From assembly GCF_002872335.1 (NCBI RefSeq), contig NZ_NJAG01000007.1, forward strand, positions 1-64,000: DNA of 64,000 bases, read 5' to 3'. Positions 45,203 through 52,749 of this stretch are shown here, piece by piece. How positions within the stretch are numbered: position 1 is the stretch's first letter; every line of letters starts with the position of its first letter. Below the pieces are notes generated by a model, which worked only from the letters and a program-made list of their open reading frames with translations, was not told the origin of the DNA and searched no databases. This DNA is from Siphonobacter sp. BAB-5405. Lineage in GTDB: Bacteria; Bacteroidota; Bacteroidia; Cytophagales; Spirosomataceae. A program made the position numbers and the translations under genes.

Positions 45203-47008
45203 ATGGATCGTAATACCATCATTGGGTTGCTATTGATTGTTGGCATGTTGCTTGGGTACCAGTTTCTGATGCCCGAAGAAAAGCCGCAACCCCAGAAACC
45301 CCAGCAAATGGGTGTTCCCAAGAAGAATGTTTCTACGGCTGCGACGCTGGACACGGCCGCCTTAGGTAGCTTCTCAGCCGCTGCCAAAGGTACTTCGCAG
45401 GAAGTAGTCCTTGAGAACAAAGACGTTCGCGTTACGTTCTCTACCCAGGGCGGCCGGATTAAGGAAGTACTGCTCAAAAATTACAAAACGTACGATCAAA
45501 AGCCGCTGTACCTTTTCGACGAGAAGGGTTCCCGTCTCGGACTGGAATTGCCCAACGGTCCCGGCAAAGTAGATGTTAGTCAATTATTCTTCACTACGAC
45601 AGATCAAAGTCAGGTAATAGCGGAAAGCGGTTCGGGTACGGTAGCCTTTACCCTCCAACTGGCCAGTGGTCAAACCATCGAACAACGCTATACGCTTCCC
45701 GGCAAAGGTTTTACGCTGGGGTACGATCTAAACGCAAAGAATTTCGGTGGAAACGCCCGCCTGTTCTGGTCGCACACCATCGATCGTACGGAGAAAGATG
45801 TTAACAAACTGCGGAATGAGAGTACCATCAACTATTTAACCACGGATGAATCCTTCGATCACCTGAGCCAGAATAGTTCCGGTACGGAAGAGCAGACGCT
45901 GGAAGAACCGATCAAATGGCTTTCGTTCAAGCAGATGTACTTTGTATCCGGTCTGGTGGGTGAAGGTACGAACCTCTCGGGTGTAAAGCTGAAATCAACG
46001 GCCTTCCCCGACAATAACGAGGAAAATCTGAAAACGCTGGAAGCCGAAGTACAACTGCCTGCGGCTGATCTGGCGGCGGGTAAAGGCAAGTTCAAGCTGT
46101 ACTTTGGCCCGAACGATTACCAGCTTACCACGCAGGTAGCTCCCGACTTTAACGAAAACGTGTACCTGGGTTACGCCTTCCTGAAACCCGTGAACCGGTA
46201 TGTATTCGTTCCGCTGTTCAATTTGCTCGGTGGATTTATTTCCAACTACGGCGTACTGATTTTTGTACTGGTCTTCATTATCAAACTGATTCTGACGCCT
46301 CTTACGTACAAGAGTTACATTTCCATGGCGAAGATGCGGGTGTTACAACCGGAGCTTGCGGCCCTGAAAGAAAAAATCGGCGACGACGATGCTCAGAAAA
46401 TGCAGCAGGAACAGATGAAGCTGTACCAGCAGGTGGGAGTTAATCCTTTATCGGGCTGCGTACCGCAATTACTGACGCTGCCTATTCTGATGTCGGTCTT
46501 CTTCCTCTTCCCGAACCTGATTGAGCTGCGTCAACAGCCCTTCCTGTGGACCAATGACCTTTCGGCGTACGATGACCTGATTAAGTTCGGTTTCTCGTTA
46601 CCGATTCTGGGTAATCACATCAGCTTGTTTACGGTGATGATGACGGGTTCCAGCATTCTGTTTGCGTATTACAACAACCAGACGACGGTAAGCACGCCGG
46701 GTCCGGTAGATTATCGTACGCTGGGTTACATCATGCCGCTCGTGTTCTTCTTTATCATGAACTCCTTCCCGGCGGGTCTGGCCTGGTACTATCTGGTATC
46801 CAACCTGATCACGATCGGTCAGCAGCAATTGATCAAACGCTTCGTTGACGAAGACAAAATCAAAGCTATTCTGGAGGAAAACCGTCGCAAGATTTCGAGC
46901 GGAGAAAAGAAAAAATCGAAATTCTCTGAGATGCTCGAAAAACAGTTGAAAGCGGCGGAAGAAGCGAAAAAACAAGCCGAAGCTCAGGCCAACAAAAAGA
47001 AAAAATAG
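45203..47008 (+). CDS. yidC: Membrane protein insertase YidC
   Basis: Inserts and folds inner-membrane proteins with or without SecYEG. The N-terminal helix (IIGLLLIVGMLLGYQFLMPE) is followed by a large periplasmic P1 domain (about 60-350), then five conserved helices starting with the NYGVLIFVLVFIIKLILTPL region and the LSGCVPQLLTLPILMSVFF motif. The C-terminus is a long lysine-rich tail (residues 560-601), probably ribosome-contacting. It forms its own unit with a terminator. Confidence 0.96.
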   Translation: MDRNTIIGLLLIVGMLLGYQFLMPEEKPQPQKPQQMGVPKKNVSTAATLDTAALGSFSAAAKGTSQEVVLENKDVRVTFSTQGGRIKEVLLKNYKTYDQKPLYLFDEKGSRLGLELPNGPGKVDVSQLFFTTTDQSQVIAESGSGTVAFTLQLASGQTIEQRYTLPGKGFTLGYDLNAKNFGGNARLFWSHTIDRTEKDVNKLRNESTINYLTTDESFDHLSQNSSGTEEQTLEEPIKWLSFKQMYFVSGLVGEGTNLSGVKLKSTAFPDNNEENLKTLEAEVQLPAADLAAGKGKFKLYFGPNDYQLTTQVAPDFNENVYLGYAFLKPVNRYVFVPLFNLLGGFISNYGVLIFVLVFIIKLILTPLTYKSYISMAKMRVLQPELAALKEKIGDDDAQKMQQEQMKLYQQVGVNPLSGCVPQLLTLPILMSVFFLFPNLIELRQQPFLWTNDLSAYDDLIKFGFSLPILGNHISLFTVMMTGSSILFAYYNNQTTVSTPGPVDYRTLGYIMPLVFFFIMNSFPAGLAWYYLVSNLITIGQQQLIKRFVDEDKIKAILEENRRKISSGEKKKSKFSEMLEKQLKAAEEAKKQAEAQANKKKK

Positions 47009-47042
47009 TTGGTAACTGGCCCAATGGCCTGCCTAACGTGAC

Positions 47043-47075
47043 AAAAGCCCCTGACCTACCGGAAAGGGGCTTTTT
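47043..47075 (+). terminator. Terminator of yidC
   Basis: Ten-bp stem aaaagcccct/aggggctttt with a 12-base loop and T run. Confidence 0.88.
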
Positions 47076-47112
47076 GATTGGTATCTTTCTTTTGCGTAAA
47101 TATTGGGGGCGG

Positions 47113-47144
47113 TTGGTAAGACCGTCCATTCTGATTTACTTTTG
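47113..47144 (+). promoter_or_regulatory. Bacteroidota-type promoter of the split TPR/binding-protein unit
   Basis: TTG at 47113-47115, a 21-base spacer and TACTTTTG at 47137-47144, matching the consensus well. The ATG at 47160 is 15 bases further, so the leader is very short. Confidence 0.62.
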
Positions 47145-47159
47145 TTCAAAGACGTATTC

Positions 47160-47552
47160 ATGATTCGACTTACCTTCATCTTTTTCAGTATCCTTTTCTC
47201 GCTGAATGTTCTGGCCCAAACCGCTCCTGCAGACTACCAGCAGGCGTACCAGAAGGGCGAACGGGCTCTTCGCGATAAAAAATACGATCTGGCCCGCGAG
47301 TATTTTGCTCCGCTCACCTCGGCCCGTTACCAGAACGAACTGGTACCCTACAGTCACTACTTCATGGCTCTGGCCTGTTTAAAAAGCGATCGGCTGGCCG
47401 AAAGTCGCACGTACTTACGGCAGTTAGAAAGCCGTTACCCCAACTGGTCTAAAATCGCTGATGCCCGCTACCTGTACGCCAATGTGCTGCTGGAAGAAGA
47501 TCAGTTTACGGCCGGTGTGGATGCTCTTAACGCCTGCCGGAAGCACGCATGA
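47160..47552 (+). CDS. Exported TPR fragment, N-terminal part of a split binding protein
   Basis: Signal peptide MIRLTFIFFSILFSLNVLAQ, then tetratricopeptide-like helices (AYQKGERALRDKKYDLAREYF, YFMALACLKSDRLAESRTYL, ADARYLYANVLLEEDQFTAG). The frame stops with a TGA inside ATGA, where the next ORF starts. Taken alone it is a 130-residue exported TPR protein; together with the next ORF it makes a typical length for TPR plus periplasmic-binding-fold proteins. A single-base frameshift at the junction is the likely cause of the split. Confidence 0.72.
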   Translation: MIRLTFIFFSILFSLNVLAQTAPADYQQAYQKGERALRDKKYDLAREYFAPLTSARYQNELVPYSHYFMALACLKSDRLAESRTYLRQLESRYPNWSKIADARYLYANVLLEEDQFTAGVDALNACRKHA

Positions 47553-48814
47553 AGCAGGACATTGAGTCACTGGAAGCGTATTATCTGGCTCAGTGTACGA
47601 ACCTTTCCACGCTGCGTCAGCTCCATACCAAGTACCCCAATGATGCCATTATTGCCGAAAACCTGGTCGCTCTGATTCAGCGGACGTCAACGAATAAGGC
47701 CGATCTGGATTTAGCAGCCCGACTTACTACTCGGTTTTCCCTGAAACCCCGCACGGCTCCAACGGGTCCAAGTACACCGGTATTGACTGCCCCGAAAGGC
47801 AAGAAAAGTGCCTATACCGTTGCTGTCCTTTTCCCGTTCCGAATGAATGAGCTAAACTCGGCAAACAATCAATTCGTGGTGGATCTGTACGAAGGCATCC
47901 GGCTGGCCGTCAAAAAACTGCAAAGCGAAGGAATCACGGTCAATGTCCTGGCCTATGAAGTGGATAATACAGCTGAAAGTATGCAGAAGGCATTCGGTGA
48001 TCCGCAGTTTCAGCAATCGGATGTACTCATTGGACCGCTGTATCCGGTTACGTACGAATTAGCGACGACCTGGGCTGCCGAACGGAACATTCCCATCGTC
48101 AATCCCATTTCGACGAATAGTTCTTTACTGGAAAACCAGACGTATCTGGTACAACCCTCCGTTGAATCACAGGCTCGTTTGCTCTTCCAGTTTTCGCAAC
48201 GCTTTACGCCAAAATCCACGTACATCGCCTACGGCAATACGCGTCAGGATTCACTACTCGCTGCCACATACGCTCAAGTAGCAAAAACCAATGGCGTGCA
48301 GGTACTAGGCATGAAACGCGGTCGCAGCGAAAGCCTCACCGTTGAATTAAAGGGTAAGAAGCCGGGTCACATTCTGGCTGCTTTTACGGGTAGCGGCGAA
48401 GGCCCCGGCGTGATTTCCTGGAATCGCAGTACGAACCTGGGTGTTCCTCTGCTGGTGCCTTACGAAGCCTTCAATACCAACACGTCTTCGGCGTCCACAT
48501 TTTCGGGTTCGAATGTGTATTTCTTTGATTCCATGTTTAGCAGTGATACCGACCCAGCGGTACTGGATTTTCGACAGAAGTACATGACGCAAGTCAATAC
48601 ACTGCCGTCTAATTACGCCTACCTTGGGTACGACACCATGCTCTTTTTCGGTCGTATGCTGGGTAAGTACGGTAGCGATTTTACCAAAGGTCTGAAAAAT
48701 CAGTCCTACAAGGATGGCTATACGCTGGGTGGATTCGACTATCGGCAATCCACCGACAATCAGAATTTCAACGTTCTAAAATTCAGTAATTATCAATTTA
48801 TTCAGGTTAAATAA
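47549..48814 (+). CDS. Periplasmic-binding-fold (Leu/Ile/Val-BP, LppC-like) protein lacking a signal peptide
   Basis: The first 50 residues (SLEAYYLAQCTNLSTLRQLH, KYPNDAIIAENLV) continue the helical TPR-like pattern of the preceding ORF. From about residue 88 comes a type I periplasmic-binding domain: YTVAVLFPFRMNE, LYEGIRLAVKKL, SDVLIGPLYPV, NIPIVNPISTNSSLL and later YLGYDTMLFFGR. A protein of this fold should be exported, but this ORF has no signal peptide of its own. Start overlaps the upstream stop as ATGA. It could be made by re-initiation, or the gene is broken. Confidence 0.78.
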   Translation: MKQDIESLEAYYLAQCTNLSTLRQLHTKYPNDAIIAENLVALIQRTSTNKADLDLAARLTTRFSLKPRTAPTGPSTPVLTAPKGKKSAYTVAVLFPFRMNELNSANNQFVVDLYEGIRLAVKKLQSEGITVNVLAYEVDNTAESMQKAFGDPQFQQSDVLIGPLYPVTYELATTWAAERNIPIVNPISTNSSLLENQTYLVQPSVESQARLLFQFSQRFTPKSTYIAYGNTRQDSLLAATYAQVAKTNGVQVLGMKRGRSESLTVELKGKKPGHILAAFTGSGEGPGVISWNRSTNLGVPLLVPYEAFNTNTSSASTFSGSNVYFFDSMFSSDTDPAVLDFRQKYMTQVNTLPSNYAYLGYDTMLFFGRMLGKYGSDFTKGLKNQSYKDGYTLGGFDYRQSTDNQNFNVLKFSNYQFIQVK

Positions 48815-48818
48815 ATGC

Positions 48819-48957
48819 GTTTGGAGTTTAGGGTTTTGTGTTTAGAGTTTGGGCCAATACAATCGTTGATAGACTGCTCTTTTCAGCCAACTGGTACTTC
48901 GGCAATTTAGACTTTGATGGTATCTCAACTCCAAACTCCAAACCCAAAACTCCAAAC
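48819..48957. repeat. Long intergenic inverted repeat, GTTTGGAGTTT-type
   Basis: Left arm 48819-48853 (gtttggagtttagggttttg...) pairs imperfectly with right arm 48927-48957 (aactccaaactccaaaccca...). The 73-base spacer has no ORF. It ends 13 bases before the hemL start codon. Confidence 0.75.
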
Positions 48958-48970
48958 CTAACTTGCTTCC

Positions 48971-50263
48971 ATGACAACATCTGAACAACTTTTTCAACGA
49001 GCCAAAGAGGTCATTCCTGGTGGCGTCAATTCGCCGGTACGGGCGTTTCGGGCCGTGGGTGGCAATCCCCTATTTATCAAAGCAGCCCAAGGGCCTTATT
49101 TGATTGATGAAGATAACAACCAGTACATCGAACTGATCAACTCCTGGGGGCCGATGATTCTGGGCCACGCCAATGAAATGATCCAGAAAGCCGTTTCGGA
49201 TGCGGTTCAGCATTCGTTTTCCTTCGGGGCTCCTACCCGTCGGGAAGTAGAAATTGCGGAACTCATCATTTCAATGGTACCCTCCATCGAGAAAGTTCGG
49301 ATGGTGAATTCCGGTACCGAGGCTACGATGTCGGCCATTCGCGTGGCTCGTGGCTTCACGGGTCGTGAAAAAATGATCAAGTTCGAAGGTTGTTACCACG
49401 GTCACGGCGACAGCTTCCTGATTGCCGCCGGTAGCGGGGCCGTAACGATGGGCGTTCCTGACAGTCCGGGGGTAACCAAAGGCGTCGCTAACGATACGCT
49501 GACGGCTCCCTTCAATGATCTGTATTCGGTAGAAACGCTGGTAGAAGCCAACAAAGGCCAGATTGCCGCTATTATCCTGGAACCCGTGGTAGGAAACATG
49601 GGTCTGGTATTGCCCGAACCCGGTTTTCTCGAAGGCTTACGGGAACTGTGTGATAACGAAGGAATTCTGTTAATTTTTGATGAAGTAATGACGGGCTTCC
49701 GTCTTTCCGCTTCCGGTTTTCAGGGCATCACGTCCGTCCAGCCCGATTTAACGACGCTGGGTAAAATCATTGGTGGCGGTATGCCCGTAGGTGCTTACGG
49801 GGGCCGCAAGGAAATCATGGATTTTGTCTCTCCGGCGGGTCCGGTCTATCAGGCAGGTACGCTTTCGGGAAACCCTATCGCCATGGCCGCTGGAAAAGCC
49901 ATGCTGACTTATCTCAACGAAAATCCGGAAGTCTATACGGAACTGGATCGCATCGGAGCCAAGCTGGAAAATGGTCTGCGGGCGGGTAACCAGAAAGCCG
50001 GTAAGAACTTCACCATCAACCGGATTGGTTCGATGTATACGCTCTTCTTCAACGAGCAGCCCGTTACGGATTTTGCCTCGGCCAAGGCTTCTGATCTCAG
50101 TATGTTCGGAGCCTATTTCCAGGCGATGCTGAAACGCGGCGTGTACCTGGCTCCTTCGCAGTTCGAAAGTCTTTTCATCTCAACGGCCCTGACGGACGAC
50201 CTCGTCGATCAGATCATCGCCGCTCACGAAGTAAGCTTACTGGAGGTACTGGGTGGAGCGTAG
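48971..50263 (+). CDS. hemL: Glutamate-1-semialdehyde 2,1-aminomutase
   Basis: PLP enzyme making 5-aminolevulinate in the C5 heme pathway. Diagnostic motifs: IPGGVNSPVRAF (residues 16-27), NSWGPMILGHA, VNSGTEATMSAIRVARG, the FEGCYHGHGD segment, DEVMTGFR and the PLP lysine in TLGKIIGGGMPVGAYGG. Length 430 fits. hemA and other heme genes are not nearby. Confidence 0.97.
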   Translation: MTTSEQLFQRAKEVIPGGVNSPVRAFRAVGGNPLFIKAAQGPYLIDEDNNQYIELINSWGPMILGHANEMIQKAVSDAVQHSFSFGAPTRREVEIAELIISMVPSIEKVRMVNSGTEATMSAIRVARGFTGREKMIKFEGCYHGHGDSFLIAAGSGAVTMGVPDSPGVTKGVANDTLTAPFNDLYSVETLVEANKGQIAAIILEPVVGNMGLVLPEPGFLEGLRELCDNEGILLIFDEVMTGFRLSASGFQGITSVQPDLTTLGKIIGGGMPVGAYGGRKEIMDFVSPAGPVYQAGTLSGNPIAMAAGKAMLTYLNENPEVYTELDRIGAKLENGLRAGNQKAGKNFTINRIGSMYTLFFNEQPVTDFASAKASDLSMFGAYFQAMLKRGVYLAPSQFESLFISTALTDDLVDQIIAAHEVSLLEVLGGA

Positions 50264-50266
50264 GTA

Positions 50267-50530
50267 GTTTGAAAGAGGTTTGAAAAATTTAGATTGAGTT
50301 TGAGGTTTGATTCGTGTTTAAGAAAGGTTTGAAGGTTTGACTACAGCGAATGTCGCCTTCCCAGAAAAGGTGTTTCAGAAGATAAGTTTGTGGAAGTGAT
50401 TTAAAAGCTCGCGAATCTTCAAACCTTAATCAAACATTCAGACAGCCTTCAAACCCTCAAACATTAATCAAACTTTGAACCATTTATGAAACCTCAAACA
50501 CCATTCAAACCTTAAACTATATTCAAACCC
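50267..50530. repeat. AAACC/GGTTT-rich inverted tracts between hemL and a glycosyltransferase gene
   Basis: The left part (50267-50340) is built from ggtttga, gtttgaggtttg and gtttaag words; the right part (50418-50530) from caaaccttaatcaaac, cttcaaaccctcaaac and aaacctcaaacacc. The two can pair over long stretches with irregular register. No ORF is present. Confidence 0.7.
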
Positions 50531-50541
50531 TTTCCCCATTC

Positions 50542-51551
50542 ATGCTTCGCTTTTCCATCATTATTCCCGTGTATAACCGTCCAGACGAATTAGCGGAATT
50601 GCTGGCCTGTCTGGCCCGACAAACGGTTCGGAATTTTGAAGTCGTCGTCGTGGAAGATGGATCAAGCGTACGTGCGGAACACGTCGTTCGGTCGTTTGAA
50701 ATCACTCTGGACATTCGTTATTACGAAAAGCCCAACAGCGGACAGGGTTTTGCCCGCAATTACGGCATGGAACGGGCGGCTGGCGACTGGTTTATCATTC
50801 TGGATTCGGATGCTCTCGTTGAGCCGCAGTACCTGGAAATCGTCAACCGGGAAATTGATCGCCAGCAACTCGATCTATACGGTGGCCCTGACCGTGACCA
50901 CTCCAGCTTTACCCCTGTACAAAAAGCCATCAGTTATTCGATGACTTCCCTGTTTACTACGGGAGGCATTCGGGGTAAAGCGAAAAATGCGGGTGGTACC
51001 TTTCACCCCCGGAGTTTCAATATGGGACTGAGTCGGCGGGTCTGGGAACAAACGGGTGGTTTCCGGATTACTCGAATGGGTGAAGATATTATTTTCAGTA
51101 TTCAGGCCCTCAAGCTGGGCTTTCGCAGTGCTTTGATTCCCGAAGCTTTTATCTACACAAACGCCGGACCGACTTTGGGGCTTTTTTTCGACAGCTTCGT
51201 TTTTTCGGACGAGCCCGCATCAACATTACCCGCTTTTTCCCGGATACGCTGAAACTGGTACATTTTTTCCCGGCCGCGTTTACCGTATGGCTGTTTAGCT
51301 TTCCGCTTCAACTGCTCATTTTTAAACCCTTGTTTCAGCTTTCGGTACTAGCTCTGCTGGCCTACTGTCTGATGATCTTCTTTGATTCCTGGAAACAGAA
51401 TCAGAGCATTACCGTCGCCAGTCTCAGTGTGCAGGCTGTTTTTGTGCAAATGGTAGGCTATGGCCTGGGCTTTTTAAGTGAAGGCTGGAAGTACCTGCGG
51501 GAACCCCAAGGCACGGTACAGACCGGCGAACGCGTGGAATATCCCTCTTAA
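50542..51551 (+). pseudogene. Glycosyltransferase family 2, interrupted by a frameshift
   Basis: The frame from 50542 encodes a GT2 domain: FSIIIPVYNRPDELAELLAC, VVVEDGSS, NYGMERAAGDWFIILDSDAL (DxD-like), GRxxNMG-like FNMGLSRRVWEQTGGF and GEDIIFSIQALKLGFR, then IPEAFIY. After 51156 this frame reads nonsense and stops at 51252. The next frame continues with HKRRTDFGAFFRQLRFFGRA, the conserved GT2 motif, and a C-terminal membrane region to 51551. A single missing base at about 51156 (tac-cac expected, tacac seen) explains it. The full protein would have about 336 residues. The gene is either inactivated or carries a sequencing error. Confidence 0.82.
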
Positions 51552-51605
51552 TACTAAAGCCCGACGGTTCTTCCGCCGGGCTCTATTTTACAACGAACCG
51601 ATCCT

Positions 51606-51893
51606 ATGAAATTTGACTCTCTATCCCTCAATGTAAACGAGGACGATCAGCAATTTGAATTACAAATCGACCAGCATACGGCCTTGATTACCTATCGCGT
51701 ACTGGATGCTCATACGCTGGCTCTTGATCATACGGAAGTTCCGGAAGAACTCGAAGGTCAGGGCGTAGCTTCGGCACTGGTCGAAAAAACGTTTCAGTAC
51801 CTGGACGATAACCAGCTCAAGCTCGTACCCAACTGCTCATTCGTACGGACGTATCTGGAACGGCATCCCGACTGGAAACGCCTGGTGGCCTAA
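51606..51893 (+). CDS. Small GNAT-family N-acetyltransferase (COG2388/YjdJ type)
   Basis: A 95-residue protein of the shortened GNAT group. LDHTEVPEELEGQGVASALV is the acetyl-CoA-binding motif (Q/RxxGxG/A form EGQGVA), followed by LVPNCSFVRTYLERHPDW, the usual C-terminal end of this group. The acceptor is unknown. The stop codon overlaps the end of the converging peptidase gene by four bases. Confidence 0.87.
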   Translation: MKFDSLSLNVNEDDQQFELQIDQHTALITYRVLDAHTLALDHTEVPEELEGQGVASALVEKTFQYLDDNQLKLVPNCSFVRTYLERHPDWKRLVA

Positions 51894-52564
51894 TCCAGCA
51901 GTCGCGTAGCTTTGATGAATCCGCGTTGCCAGTAGTCGTTGTACAGGTTGTCTTCAATGACGCCCCGACTACTGGACGCGTGGATAAACATGACACCCTC
52001 GGACCCATTGATGTGCGTGACGATACCCGTATGATTGATTCGGTTCGCACCGAAACCTTTGTATTCCGTGTTGAAGAAGACCAGGTCGCCGGGCCGTAAG
52101 TCACTTACTGAGATCGATTGTCCCACATTGGCCTGTTCGGCGGCCGTACGCGGCAGTTTCAGTCCGATCTGCTTAAAGCTTACCTGTACCAATCCTGAAC
52201 AATCGAGCCCAACACTGGTCCCCCCGCCCGTCCGGTAGTTGGTCCCGCCGTAACTCTTGGCGGTATTGATTAAATCATTCACCAGCTGTTTGTCGTACCG
52301 AACCGCCTTGGGGTTGTACTCCGCTTTTTTAGTTAAAGCATATTTGGCCGGTGTAGCTGGGGAAGCCGCTGAAGCCCCCGCATACGATCGCGAGGCGGAT
52401 GTTCCGCCATAAGAAGAACGCGAGGCCGTAGAGGCACGATTGACAGGTGCCCGGTACGTAGTTTGGCGACTGACGGGTTTACTACGAGTCGTCGTACGAA
52501 ATAATTCACAGGAACTAAGTAAAATACTTAGCGTACAAAGGAGCGGAAAAGTCCAAAAACGCAT
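51890..52564 (-). CDS. NlpC/P60 (C40) family cell-wall peptidase, lipoprotein
   Basis: Begins MRFWTFPLLCTLSILLSSCE with lipobox LSSC, followed by a long Ser/Ala/Arg-rich linker (about 25-75). The catalytic domain has the nucleophile cysteine in GLDCSGLVQVSF, RPGDLVFFNT, and the histidine in INHTGIVTHI, with FIHASSSRGV as the third conserved element. It cleaves peptidoglycan stem peptides in the periplasm. It is the only cell-wall hydrolase in this half of the window. Confidence 0.9.
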   Translation of the reverse strand: MRFWTFPLLCTLSILLSSCELFRTTTRSKPVSRQTTYRAPVNRASTASRSSYGGTSASRSYAGASAASPATPAKYALTKKAEYNPKAVRYDKQLVNDLINTAKSYGGTNYRTGGGTSVGLDCSGLVQVSFKQIGLKLPRTAAEQANVGQSISVSDLRPGDLVFFNTEYKGFGANRINHTGIVTHINGSEGVMFIHASSSRGVIEDNLYNDYWQRGFIKATRLLD

Positions 52565-52707
52565 AAGCCAGTGTTTAAGTGAGTTGTGAAGGAAGACTAG
52601 TACTTACAATTGATTTTCAGCTATTTAAGACCTCGTGTCTTCCAAAAAACTTCGGTTTAAAATACCCTATATCGGCTTGAATGTAAGGATTCAGTCCTAA
52701 AAACGAC

Positions 52708-52748
52708 AAAACGGGAAGCATATTTTTTTACATGCTTCCCGTTTTTTT
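52708..52748 (-). terminator. Terminator of tex
   Basis: Fourteen-bp stem aaaacgggaagcat/atgcttcccgtttt with an AT-rich loop, directly after the tex stop codon on the minus strand. The T run is longer on the plus strand. Confidence 0.82.
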
Positions 52749-52749
52749 A

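Noticed and set aside
48819-48957. GTTTAGGG-like words as telomere-type repeats or a replicon end
   Set aside because: They are internal, imperfect and found at several gaps; nothing indicates a linear replicon end.
50267-50530. Possible CRISPR-like array from repeated caaacctt words
   Set aside because: The words are short, irregularly spaced and inverted between halves; there are no uniform repeats or spacers and no cas genes.
51183-51189. Canonical -1 slippery heptamer T-TTT-TTC in the glycosyltransferase gene, suggesting programmed frameshifting
   Set aside because: The heptamer is in the right phase, but the conserved HKRRTDFGAFFRQ motif already reads in the -1 frame from 51156, upstream of it. 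The shift therefore occurs before the heptamer, at a site with no slippery sequence.
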